From an uncultured Erythrobacter sp. (GTDB lineage: Bacteria > Pseudomonadota > Alphaproteobacteria > Sphingomonadales > Sphingomonadaceae), in assembly GCA_947488155.1 (NCBI GenBank), contig CANKYK010000001.1, positions 930,001 to 994,000 of the forward strand: a stretch of 64,000 nucleotides of DNA, given 5' to 3'. The notes beneath the pieces are model-generated. The model was not told the origin of the DNA. It made no database searches and saw only the letters and a list, made by a program, of their open reading frames with translations. Below are positions 38,015 through 47,071 of this stretch, piece after piece. Made by a program: the position numbers and the translations under genes. How positions within the stretch are numbered: the stretch's first letter is position 1; each line of letters opens with the position of its first letter.

Positions 38015-39358
38015 ATGCGTGCTGATCGCATTTCTCCTCGATCAAGCGCCTATGCGCTGGCTGCGCTACTGACCATTGCGGTGATCATTGGTGGAGGCGG
38101 CGTCAGATACGGTCTGGCAAACCTGGCTGTACAACTTGCAGCACTCTTCGTTCTCGGCTTTCATCGCGGTGCCTTTGTTAAGTTTTGGAGCACGACACCG
38201 TTTGGCCTTCGCGCTCTCGTTGGTGCGTGCTTATTGCTTCCGGCTATACAGCTCATCCCGTTACCAAACGGAATTCTTGCAATCTTGCCCGGCAGACACC
38301 TTGTGCTCGAAGCGCACTCGCTGGCCGGGGTGAACACCTGGTTTCCCATAAGCGTTGATCCGGCCAGAACGCTGGTCGCATTTGCCGGCCTGATCTTGCC
38401 ACTCTCGGTACTCGTTGTCGCTTACCAACTTTCGCGGCGCCAATTGATCTGGATCGCTTGGACACTGGTGGGCTTGGCACTGGTTAGCGTATTGCTGGGC
38501 GCCGTACAGGTCGTGAGCCAGGGTCAAAGTGGTCTGCTCTATCCAGAGAACCCAATGCCCGGGGTACTTTTTGGAACCTTTGCCAATCGCAATTCCACTG
38601 GCCTGTTTATGGTTTCGGCGCTTGCGCTTGCCGCACTGTTGCCCGCTCCCTCCAGCACCTCATCGTTTCTTTTCTGGCGCGCCATGATCTGCCTAATGCT
38701 GATCACGGCCATTCTTCTCACTCGCTCACGCACCGCTATTGTCCTGGCCGCGTTGCCACTCGCGATGTTGCTTGCGAAGAGCATGGGAGCAAGGCTGAAC
38801 GAGGCGCAGGCGAACGCTAGCAAAGGACATCGACGAGGCAAGAAAGGCATTGTTGCTGGTCTCTCGTGTGTGGCATTGATCGCCAGCCTTTTCGCCTTTG
38901 CGCCTGGGCGGATCAGCGACAGCCTTGATCGGTTTGAAGCGAGAGACGACGCGCGCATCTATATCTGGGAAGATGCAACCTACACTGCCGGTCGATATTG
39001 GCCGATTGGATCGGGCATAGGCACGTTCGACGAGGTTTTTCAGCTCGACGAATCTCTTGAAAATCTGACACCTCGGCGAGCTGGGCGCGCTCACAACGAC
39101 TATTTGGAAGTCGCAATTGAAGCAGGCCTAATTGGGATTTTCCTCATCGCTTTATGGCTTGCTTGGATCGCCTGGATGACATGGCGGGCGCGGCTGTCAG
39201 CGCATAAATGGGTCGCTTGGGGCAGCAGCGTAATATTGGTTGGCATCGCGGCTCAGTCATTGGTGGATTTTCCACTCCGCAGCCAAACCATGTTGGGGGT
39301 GGCCGCATTCGCGCTCATCTTGCTGCTGCGTTTTAGTAGAGTTGGACAGGAACAATAG
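38015..39358 (+). CDS. O-antigen ligase family protein
   Basis: Multi-TM; GSGIGTFDEVFQLDESLENLTPRRAGRAHNDYLEVAIEAGLIGIFLIALWL Wzy_C motif. Confidence 0.9.
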   Translation: MRADRISPRSSAYALAALLTIAVIIGGGGVRYGLANLAVQLAALFVLGFHRGAFVKFWSTTPFGLRALVGACLLLPAIQLIPLPNGILAILPGRHLVLEAHSLAGVNTWFPISVDPARTLVAFAGLILPLSVLVVAYQLSRRQLIWIAWTLVGLALVSVLLGAVQVVSQGQSGLLYPENPMPGVLFGTFANRNSTGLFMVSALALAALLPAPSSTSSFLFWRAMICLMLITAILLTRSRTAIVLAALPLAMLLAKSMGARLNEAQANASKGHRRGKKGIVAGLSCVALIASLFAFAPGRISDSLDRFEARDDARIYIWEDATYTAGRYWPIGSGIGTFDEVFQLDESLENLTPRRAGRAHNDYLEVAIEAGLIGIFLIALWLAWIAWMTWRARLSAHKWVAWGSSVILVGIAAQSLVDFPLRSQTMLGVAAFALILLLRFSRVGQEQ

Positions 39359-39360
39359 GC

Positions 39361-40077
39361 ATGAAGCAGGCTTTATGGCTCATCGCTTTGGTCCTGATCG
39401 GTCTCGTTACCACAGGAGTGCAGCTGGACCGGCAGGCCCGCGTGTCAGGCGATCTCGCGGCGCCGGTTCCCACACCGTTTCGAGCCTTTGCTCAGGAGAG
39501 GCTCGCCACCCGAACCCTTGCAGCCAGCGACTCAAACCAAGCGCTTGCTGAAGCTCAGCGATTGGTCGCGCGGCGTCCGCTCCCCGCCGAGCATCTTCGC
39601 ATTCTGGCCATAGCCCAAGCCCTCAATCAAAACGACACAGGAAGCCTGCAGACGTTGCAAACCGCGAGCCAGCGCGGCTGGCGCGACCCAATCACGCAAG
39701 AAGCAGTTTTGAGACTAGCCATCGAAACGGGCAACCACAGGGAGGCCGCCAGACGATATGCGGCCTTGATGGCCATGCCAAACACGTCAAACCCCCTACT
39801 GTCCGAACTGGGAGAGGCAGCCTTGGAGACCCCTGATGGTCGCAGCACCTTTGCCGCTGTTTTAGCTCCGGCAAAGCGCTGGCATCGAACTTTCCTAAGG
39901 CGCGGGTTGCCGAACCTGAAGCCGCGGGCGTTCGCTGAACTGATTGCCGAAGCACAAGATCTGGGCGCAAAGTTTGATTGCGCGCAATTGCAGCAAACAG
40001 CACGGGCTCTGAATGACAAAACAGATGCCTCGAGCCAGCCGGCAAGGCTCTCGATCGATCAAGGCTGCGTGGAATAG
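39361..40077 (+). CDS. hypothetical membrane-anchored protein, TPR-like
   Basis: N-terminal TM then alpha-helical Ala-rich repeats. Confidence 0.55.
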   Translation: MKQALWLIALVLIGLVTTGVQLDRQARVSGDLAAPVPTPFRAFAQERLATRTLAASDSNQALAEAQRLVARRPLPAEHLRILAIAQALNQNDTGSLQTLQTASQRGWRDPITQEAVLRLAIETGNHREAARRYAALMAMPNTSNPLLSELGEAALETPDGRSTFAAVLAPAKRWHRTFLRRGLPNLKPRAFAELIAEAQDLGAKFDCAQLQQTARALNDKTDASSQPARLSIDQGCVE

Positions 40078-40281
40078 AAACGGTGCAAGCCGAGAAACCT
40101 CATCCGTTTATCACTGCCTTTTTACGTTCACGCCCGTTTCAAGCTAGTTTTCCCTTCTCCATCAGGCTGAGCCGATACAACCGCCACCAGCCCAAGGTCA
40201 CGTCACCGAAATTTGTAACCGAAACTATCGTGTCGACGAATGTTTTGGCGCAGGACAGAAATTCTCGAGTAAGGGGCGAGC

Positions 40282-41247
40282 ATGGCTGACACCATTGATA
40301 AGCGCGCCAAAGAAAGCACAGACCAGGAAATCCGTCGCCCACGGACCTTGGCGTTTGTCATTACCTTCGGTCTGTTAATCGCTCTTTCAGAGGGTCTTTT
40401 GCGATTGGTCGCTTGGGCTCAAGACGCGGTCGGCTGGGCGTTGATCGACCATGATATTGATCTCCTCTGGGCCGGCTTCGCAGCAGCCTTGGTCAATGCG
40501 ATCTTTACTTACACAGGCTTGGTCGCGCTCTTCGCCTTCTTTGAATGGCGTCACCTGGGCTTTAAAGACTTTCGCCGACGTTATGCCGAGGGTTTGCTGT
40601 ATGGAGCCACAGCTATTGTCATCGCGGTGATGCTGCAAACTGCGGCTTTCTCCAGTCTGCAAACCTTGGATTTCGAGCCCGTTTTCCAGATCCAAGATTT
40701 GGGGCCTGTCTCGTTGCTATTCCCGATCATCTACATGGTCATAATCGGCTTCTTCGAATACTGGCTGCACCGCGCGCTTCACGATGTTCCCTTCCTTTGG
40801 CGGCTGCACGCTATCCATCACCAAATCGAAGACATGAACGCCGCGCGCAGCTACTCCCACTGGGCTCAGGACGCGGTATATCTGGCAGTTATTACAGTCC
40901 CTCTGATCTTTCTGGTAGAGAGCCCGCAGGGTTTTGTCGCATTGCTAACGACGTTCTATTTGATCTCGAACTACTACATGCACACCGACAATCCGGCCTT
41001 GTCGTTCCCACCGATTCTTCGACATGTGCTAGCCGACAATGTCTATCATCATTATCACCATTCGCGCCGCATCGAGCATTGGGGGCGCAACTATTGCTCG
41101 TTCTTTTCTTTCTACGACCGGATTTTTGGCACGCAGCATATGCCGCGAGACGAAACCTTTCATGCAACCGGCATTGACGGCTACGCGCCGCTGGAAAACT
41201 GGCGTGATTATCTGATCCGCCCTTTTACAAACCGGGGCAAGACATGA
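40282..41247 (+). CDS. sterol desaturase/fatty acid hydroxylase family protein
   Basis: EYWLHRALHDVPFLWRLHAIHHQIEDMNAARSYSHWAQD and DNVYHHYHHSRRIEHWGRNYCSFFSFYDRIFGTQHMP histidine boxes. Confidence 0.93.
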   Translation: MADTIDKRAKESTDQEIRRPRTLAFVITFGLLIALSEGLLRLVAWAQDAVGWALIDHDIDLLWAGFAAALVNAIFTYTGLVALFAFFEWRHLGFKDFRRRYAEGLLYGATAIVIAVMLQTAAFSSLQTLDFEPVFQIQDLGPVSLLFPIIYMVIIGFFEYWLHRALHDVPFLWRLHAIHHQIEDMNAARSYSHWAQDAVYLAVITVPLIFLVESPQGFVALLTTFYLISNYYMHTDNPALSFPPILRHVLADNVYHHYHHSRRIEHWGRNYCSFFSFYDRIFGTQHMPRDETFHATGIDGYAPLENWRDYLIRPFTNRGKT

Positions 41248-41807
41248 CCGAACGCAGATGGCTTTACCTAGGTCTTGCTAGCGTCCTCAGCGCACCTTTG
41301 CTTTGGGCGACAGCAACATTCCTTTGGACACCGGCAAGTGACTTGGCCGGTGTCCACAGCACCATTAAAGCAAACATACCCGAAATTGCGCATATTTCGG
41401 CGCAGCAGCTTGCGGCCAGCGATCCCGACACAACGATCATCTTTGATACCCGTGAGGCAGAAGAATACGCCGTCAGCCACCTCCCCGGCTCCATTCGCAT
41501 CCCGCCAGAGATGTCAGTTGCAGATTTTATGAGAAATTTTGAGCATTTGATATCGGGTAAAACGGTGGTTTTCTATTGCTCGGTTGGCGTACGCTCAACA
41601 CAATACGCAAGCAAAATTCAGAACGCGATACGAACAAATGGGGGCATCAAAACCGTCAATTTAGAGCTCGGCCTGTTCGGCTGGCACAATGATGGTCGCC
41701 CGCTTGTCAACCAGCGAGGTGAAGCAACTATGCTGATCCATCCCTATGATGATAATTGGGGGCAACTTCTCGAACGAAAATCGTTCGCATCCAAATTTCC
41801 GAAATAA
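41244..41807 (+). CDS. rhodanese-like domain protein, membrane-anchored
   Basis: TTIIFDTREAEEYAVSHLPGSIRIPPE...GKTVVFYCSVGVRSTQYASKI (Cys active-site loop). Confidence 0.9.
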   Translation: MTERRWLYLGLASVLSAPLLWATATFLWTPASDLAGVHSTIKANIPEIAHISAQQLAASDPDTTIIFDTREAEEYAVSHLPGSIRIPPEMSVADFMRNFEHLISGKTVVFYCSVGVRSTQYASKIQNAIRTNGGIKTVNLELGLFGWHNDGRPLVNQRGEATMLIHPYDDNWGQLLERKSFASKFPK

Positions 41808-41886
41808 TTTTTCAGAATTTTGTAACCCAATCGACTCTTCCAACGAACGGACGGGTAACGTCTATATCAATTGTAGGGAAAACATC

Positions 41887-42225
41887 GTGCGAAGCGCAAT
41901 CTTATCAACGGCAGCCATCGTCTTGGCATTGGGTTCCGCTCCAGCTTTCGCGTCAGGTTCTGGCGGGGGTGGAGGCGGTTATGGCGGCTTCAGTGGCGGT
42001 TCCGGTGCCTCAGCACCGCGCATCTCACCAGCTGAAAGATTGGAGCGCCGCGGCAAATCCCAAGTGCGCAAACGCATCACGTGTAAAAAGTGCAGTTATC
42101 ATGGGAAGTTGAATCAGCAAACAGCCGCTGAAGTTGCAAAAGCTGTTCAAGGCGGTCAGTTCAATTTGAAAGGCAAAAACCGTGAAGCGGTTTTGTACTA
42201 TCTGCGGCAACGCTACGGAGTTTAA
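41887..42225 (+). CDS. small secreted Gly-rich protein with CKKC motif
   Basis: GTG start inferred; signal peptide ending AFA, SGSGGGGGGYGGFSGGSG, then KRITCKKCSYHGKLNQQT. Confidence 0.55.
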   Translation: MRSAILSTAAIVLALGSAPAFASGSGGGGGGYGGFSGGSGASAPRISPAERLERRGKSQVRKRITCKKCSYHGKLNQQTAAEVAKAVQGGQFNLKGKNREAVLYYLRQRYGV

Positions 42226-42243
42226 CAGCCTCCGCTAGCCTCA

Positions 42244-44325
42244 TTGGGCTATACAATCATGCCCGAAAAACATTCGCACAAAACGCTTCGCTACCGTTTG
42301 GTAGGCGGGGCGTTTTTGTGTTTGGTGACTATATTTGCATTGGTCTTGCTGTCGCGGCAGCCAGACACATCGGTTCTGGCGTACGTTGCGGCACTATCCC
42401 TGGGCAGCGCTTTGACCAGTGCGCTGCTATGGCAATCAGGCCCGCTAAGGCCGGTTACCGTTATGGCTATTGCGCTACTCGGCAATGGAATTGCGCTGTT
42501 CGGCTTCACGATTTTTGAAGACGACTATTATCGTTTCATCTGGGATGGATGGCGCATTCTGGAAACCGGTACACCTTACGGTATCCCGCCGGCAGACTTT
42601 TTCGATAATGAGAGCGTACCACCGCAAATGCTAGCGGTGCTAGAGTGGGTGAACTATCCTCAATATCCGACCATTTACGGTCCGGTTCTCCAAATCATCT
42701 TCGCCATTACCAGTGTCTTTGCTGGCACTGATGAATTTGGCCTGCGGTTAGTTTTTGCCGCGGCAAGCCTGCTGACAAGCGGATTGCTACTTCGCAAATT
42801 TCGGCCCGAACGCGTAGTCCTGTTCGCCTGGAACCCGGTCGTGATTGCAGAAACAACATTGCATTTGCATTCCGACATTTTTGTTGGATTGGCGCTGTTC
42901 GCGGCCATCGTAGCAGGGCGACGACATCCCCTTATGGCTGGCAGTCTCTTGGCGGTCGCGGCAGGGGTTAAGTTGGTGGCATTGGCCGCTTGGCCGATTT
43001 TGTTGCGGCTCAGGCCAAGAGCCTTGATTGCGGCTTTGACAACATTGCTGCTGCTATACGGCATCTTTGCAGTTCAAGGCCAAGGTGTGGGGCTCGACTC
43101 CACTGAGACTTTCGCGACAATTTGGTACTATAACCCGCTTGCTTATCAGCCTCTTTTCCTGCTTTTTGGACCGACTTGGGGGCGGTTGGTCGCCTTGTTT
43201 GTAGCAGGCATGATTGTCCTTTGGATGCACGCCCAATCACGCAGTTTTGATGATGTGCCATTGGCGGCAATATTCGGAGTGATTTTGCTCTTCGCTCCGG
43301 CGGTCAACACTTGGTATCTGATGTGGCTATTGCCTTTGGCGGTTGGACGCAAAGAGGTCTGGCCGTATGTTGCCAGTGCAGCTTTGCCGTTGTCATACCT
43401 GACCGGTCTAAATTTGGAGAATTTTACGCTTGAAGAATTTCAGGTCCATCCGGCTGCACAATATGTCGAATGGAGCTTGATTGCCGCTGCGATAATTTAT
43501 GATTGTTGGCGGCTTAGAGGCAGTCGATCGGCGAAAGAACGCACTGCCGCGCCTATATCATCTCCGCAAGTCTCAGTAGTGATCCCCGCGCTGAATGAAG
43601 AGAGGTCCATTGGTGAAACAGTCAGCGGCATTATGCGCGCTAACCCCGATGGCCTAAAAGAGGTCATTGTCGCCGACAATGGTTCGCAAGACCGGACGGC
43701 ACAGATCGCGAAAGAAGCCGGTGCTGTCCTCGTTACGGAACCAGAAAAAGGATACGGGGCGGCTTGCCTGGCTGGTTTGGGAAAGGTTGATCTTAAGAGT
43801 AATATCATCCTGTTTATGGATGCCGATTTGTCTGATGTTCCTGAGGAAGCCGCAAGTTTAATTGCACCGATAGTTGCAGGCGATGCTGATATGGTGATTG
43901 GATCGCGCCCCTTGGGTACAATTGATCCAGGAGCAATGACTGTACCGCAGCGCCTCGGCAACTGGCTAGCTCCAGCGTTGGTAAGGTTGATTTGGGGGAT
44001 ACGTTACACTGATCTTGGCCCCTTCAGAGCGATCCGCCGCGATGCCCTGGAACGTCTTACAATGGCCGATCGAGACTTCGGCTGGACGATCGAAATGCAG
44101 GTTAGGGCAGCGAAGATGGGCTTACAGGTATGTGAGCGTCCGGCACGCTACCGAAAGCGTGTCGGCACCTCAAAAATATCTGGCACGATAAAGGGCGTTT
44201 TCGCCGCTGGCTGGAAAATTTTGTACGTTATCGGGCGCGAGGCCTTCGGTGATTTTGACCACTCTCACCTAGGGTCACTAACCACTACTGGACGCAAAGC
44301 CGCCAAAGCAGCAGCTCAGAACTGA
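42244..44325 (+). CDS. bifunctional GT-C-like membrane glycosyltransferase fused to GT2 (DPM1-like) domain
   Basis: N-terminal ~11 TM with EDDYYRFIWDGWRILETGTPYGIPP (GT-C-like); C-terminal VSVVIPALNEERSIGETVSG...VIVADNGSQDRTAQIA...ILFMDADLSDVPEE. Confidence 0.8.
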   Translation: MGYTIMPEKHSHKTLRYRLVGGAFLCLVTIFALVLLSRQPDTSVLAYVAALSLGSALTSALLWQSGPLRPVTVMAIALLGNGIALFGFTIFEDDYYRFIWDGWRILETGTPYGIPPADFFDNESVPPQMLAVLEWVNYPQYPTIYGPVLQIIFAITSVFAGTDEFGLRLVFAAASLLTSGLLLRKFRPERVVLFAWNPVVIAETTLHLHSDIFVGLALFAAIVAGRRHPLMAGSLLAVAAGVKLVALAAWPILLRLRPRALIAALTTLLLLYGIFAVQGQGVGLDSTETFATIWYYNPLAYQPLFLLFGPTWGRLVALFVAGMIVLWMHAQSRSFDDVPLAAIFGVILLFAPAVNTWYLMWLLPLAVGRKEVWPYVASAALPLSYLTGLNLENFTLEEFQVHPAAQYVEWSLIAAAIIYDCWRLRGSRSAKERTAAPISSPQVSVVIPALNEERSIGETVSGIMRANPDGLKEVIVADNGSQDRTAQIAKEAGAVLVTEPEKGYGAACLAGLGKVDLKSNIILFMDADLSDVPEEAASLIAPIVAGDADMVIGSRPLGTIDPGAMTVPQRLGNWLAPALVRLIWGIRYTDLGPFRAIRRDALERLTMADRDFGWTIEMQVRAAKMGLQVCERPARYRKRVGTSKISGTIKGVFAAGWKILYVIGREAFGDFDHSHLGSLTTTGRKAAKAAAQN

Positions 44326-44395
44326 ATTCTATGTAACAATTGCTGGCAACGCGGCGAACATCAATTGAACGCTTTTAGGTTACAAGGATGAAGTC

Positions 44396-45238
44396 ATGAC
44401 GGCTCCGCAAGTTCAGATACAATCATCAATGCAAATGTCGCGCCGCACCATAATCGGCGCGATACCCGCGACCGCCTTGTTGGCAGCATGCGGAGGCTCC
44501 GATCCCGGTGGCTTAGGAGAAGACAGCTTCACGACGAATGAGGATTCAAGCGAAATGATCGACCATTCGGAATGGGACGCGTTGCTGCGCGAATATGTGA
44601 CCGCGGGCGAAAATGGCGTCAATTTGGTGGACTATAACCGGATGAAGGGCGAAGCCGCCGATGCTCTGAAATCCTACCTTGATGCAATGCAGGCTGTGGC
44701 CGTCGAAGATTTCTCAAGCGATGAGCAATTCGCGTTCTGGGTCAATCTCTACAATGCCGTAACAGTAGACGTGATCCTCAAAAATCTGCCGTTGGACTCT
44801 ATCCGTGATATTGGTTTGCTGGGCAGCGGACCTTGGAAGGACGACGCCGTTACCGTTTCGGGTCGCACGCTGAGCCTCGACAATATTGAGCATGATATTC
44901 TGAGGCCAGAATGGCAGGATGTCCGTATCCACTATGCCGTGAATTGCGCCTCAATTGGCTGCCCGAATTTGGCTCTCGAAGCCTATACGGCGGCAAAATT
45001 GGAGCCAATGCTCGAACAAGCAGCTGCCGCATATGTAAACCACCCACGTGGTTTTGGCGGCGAGAACGGCCGTATTATCGCATCCAACATTTACGAATGG
45101 TATCAGGATGATTGGGGATCTGTAGAGGATGTCTTGGATCATGCCCGCGAATATGCCACTGGACCAACAGCGGCCTTGCTCGACGGAGCAACCGATGTTG
45201 CAGGCTATGCTTATGATTGGTCACTTAACAATGGCTAA
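44396..45238 (+). CDS. DUF547 domain-containing protein
   Basis: EQFAFWVNLYNAVTVDVILKNLP...IRDIGLLGSGPWKDD...LSLDNIEHDILRPEWQDVRIHYAVNCASIGCPNL. Confidence 0.93.
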   Translation: MTAPQVQIQSSMQMSRRTIIGAIPATALLAACGGSDPGGLGEDSFTTNEDSSEMIDHSEWDALLREYVTAGENGVNLVDYNRMKGEAADALKSYLDAMQAVAVEDFSSDEQFAFWVNLYNAVTVDVILKNLPLDSIRDIGLLGSGPWKDDAVTVSGRTLSLDNIEHDILRPEWQDVRIHYAVNCASIGCPNLALEAYTAAKLEPMLEQAAAAYVNHPRGFGGENGRIIASNIYEWYQDDWGSVEDVLDHAREYATGPTAALLDGATDVAGYAYDWSLNNG

Positions 45239-45274
45239 TGCGCGCACTTAGCGCTTGCCACCTGCCAGCGAACT

Positions 45275-45946
45275 GTGATTGATCATTCTATGCCAAACCC
45301 GCGCCTTGTTCAGTTCACTCGCTACCCAGTGGCTGGAGAATGCAAATCCAGACTGATCCCAGCTGTCGGTTCAAAGGGGGCTGCAGCGATCCATCGACAT
45401 CTGACCGAGCACGTTTTTGGTGTTCTGACCAAAGCCGGATGTCCGCTGACGCTTGCTTATACTGGAGGTGACAGAACCGCCTTCATGCGATGGCTCGGCG
45501 AGAGGGCGGCTCTCGTTCCGCAAGCCGAAGGCGATCTCTCGCAGCGGCTCCTAGCATTCGTCGATGATGCACCAATTATTTTTTTCGGTTCAGACACCCC
45601 AGACCTAAGTCCTTCACATGTTTCAGCAGCCATTGCTGGACTGGCCGAGCATGAGTTGGTGATTGGACCCGCACTGGATGGCGGATATTATCTGATTGGT
45701 ATGCGGGAACCTTTGCCGCAATTGCTTACCGATATGCCTTGGAGCACAGATCAAGTCTTGCCAGAGACACTTCGGCGCGCAAAGCAGATGGGTATTACCC
45801 CCTTTTTGCTTGAGTCGCTTTCAGATTGCGATCTGCCAGAAGATCTCAGGCGATGGCCAGAGCTTACAAAGCTCGCTTGCGCGGGACATTCTCTGGCGGA
45901 ACCAGAAAGCGAATGCAGCACAATGACCCCCGCTCTGGAAAGCTAG
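45275..45946 (+). CDS. DUF2064/TIGR04282-type glycosyltransferase
   Basis: LVQFTRYPVAGECKSRLIPAVG...IIFFGSDTPDLSPSHV...LVIGPALDGGYYLIGM. Confidence 0.9.
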   Translation: MIDHSMPNPRLVQFTRYPVAGECKSRLIPAVGSKGAAAIHRHLTEHVFGVLTKAGCPLTLAYTGGDRTAFMRWLGERAALVPQAEGDLSQRLLAFVDDAPIIFFGSDTPDLSPSHVSAAIAGLAEHELVIGPALDGGYYLIGMREPLPQLLTDMPWSTDQVLPETLRRAKQMGITPFLLESLSDCDLPEDLRRWPELTKLACAGHSLAEPESECSTMTPALES

Positions 45947-45949
45947 AAG

Positions 45950-46906
45950 ATGGATGATCAATCCCCATTCGCCTTGAGCAAGACTCAGAAAATTTCGGAT
46001 GAGAAATTTGCAGATCCCTATCACACCGCAAAGGGCGATGAACGAGCCTATGTAGAACTCCAGCGATTGGAAACGCTGTGGTTTAACACAGGGACTTTGT
46101 GCAATTTGGCATGCAAATCTTGCTATATCGAAAGCTCGCCCAAAAATGATGCGCTGGTCTATCTCACACTGGCGGAGGTACAGACCTATCTGGATGAGAT
46201 CGCCGAAACAGACCTTACCACCCGCGAGATAGCGTTCACCGGCGGCGAACCATTTATGAATCCGGACATTATTGAGATCCTGCGCCTGTGTCTGGCTCGC
46301 GGTTTTGATGTCTTGGTCCTATCCAATGCGATGCGGCCGATGCGACGATTTGAACAGGAATTGCTAGAGCTTGAAGGTACCGAGCGAATGACCATCCGGG
46401 TCAGTCTTGATCACTTTACCAAGGCTGTTCACGAGGAAGAACGCGGAACAAGCTGGGACAAGGCAATGGACGGCCTAGAATGGCTGACTTCAAACGGCTT
46501 TAACGTGACGATTGCAGGGCGCCTTTTGGAAGGCGAAACCGAAGCATCTGCACGCCAAGGATTTGCTGACTTGTTCGCCCAGCATGATTTGCCTGTCGAT
46601 GCGAACAATCCGATCGAATTGACGCTTTTCCCGCAAATGGACGCCCATGCCGATATCGCCGAGATCACCAGTGACTGTTGGGACAAATTGAATCTCAACC
46701 CGCAAAGCATGATGTGCGCATCCAGCCGAATGGTGGTGAAGCGTAAAGGTGAGAAGACACCGCGCGTCGCAGCCTGTACTCTTTTGCCCTATCAAAAAGG
46801 TTTTGACTTAGGAGCAACGCTTGAAGAGGCAAATTCTCCTGTTCAACTCAATCATCCACATTGCGCGCGCTTTTGCGTCCTTGGTGGCGCCAGTTGCACT
46901 GCGTAG
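45950..46906 (+). CDS. radical SAM protein
   Basis: LWFNTGTLCNLACKSCYIES (CxxxCxxC), IAFTGGEPFMNPDI; C-terminal CARFCVLGGASC extra Cys cluster. Confidence 0.92.
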   Translation: MDDQSPFALSKTQKISDEKFADPYHTAKGDERAYVELQRLETLWFNTGTLCNLACKSCYIESSPKNDALVYLTLAEVQTYLDEIAETDLTTREIAFTGGEPFMNPDIIEILRLCLARGFDVLVLSNAMRPMRRFEQELLELEGTERMTIRVSLDHFTKAVHEEERGTSWDKAMDGLEWLTSNGFNVTIAGRLLEGETEASARQGFADLFAQHDLPVDANNPIELTLFPQMDAHADIAEITSDCWDKLNLNPQSMMCASSRMVVKRKGEKTPRVAACTLLPYQKGFDLGATLEEANSPVQLNHPHCARFCVLGGASCTA

Positions 46907-47071
46907 TTAACAAAGCTGGCCTTTGGTGCGAATCCACCCGTTCGCCGGTTGTCCAAGCCTAACTCACTCGAAACTGGCTGTGCTCAGTTGGCCGATGGTT
47001 ATGTTCTCTCCGAAGCGATCACTCAATGGCTCTCATCCCCCGGCCTGATTTGCTTTCTCTAGTCCCGTCGA

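Noticed and set aside
46907-47071. T-arm-like GGTGCGAATCCACC as a tRNA fragment
   Set aside because: No cloverleaf could be built around it.
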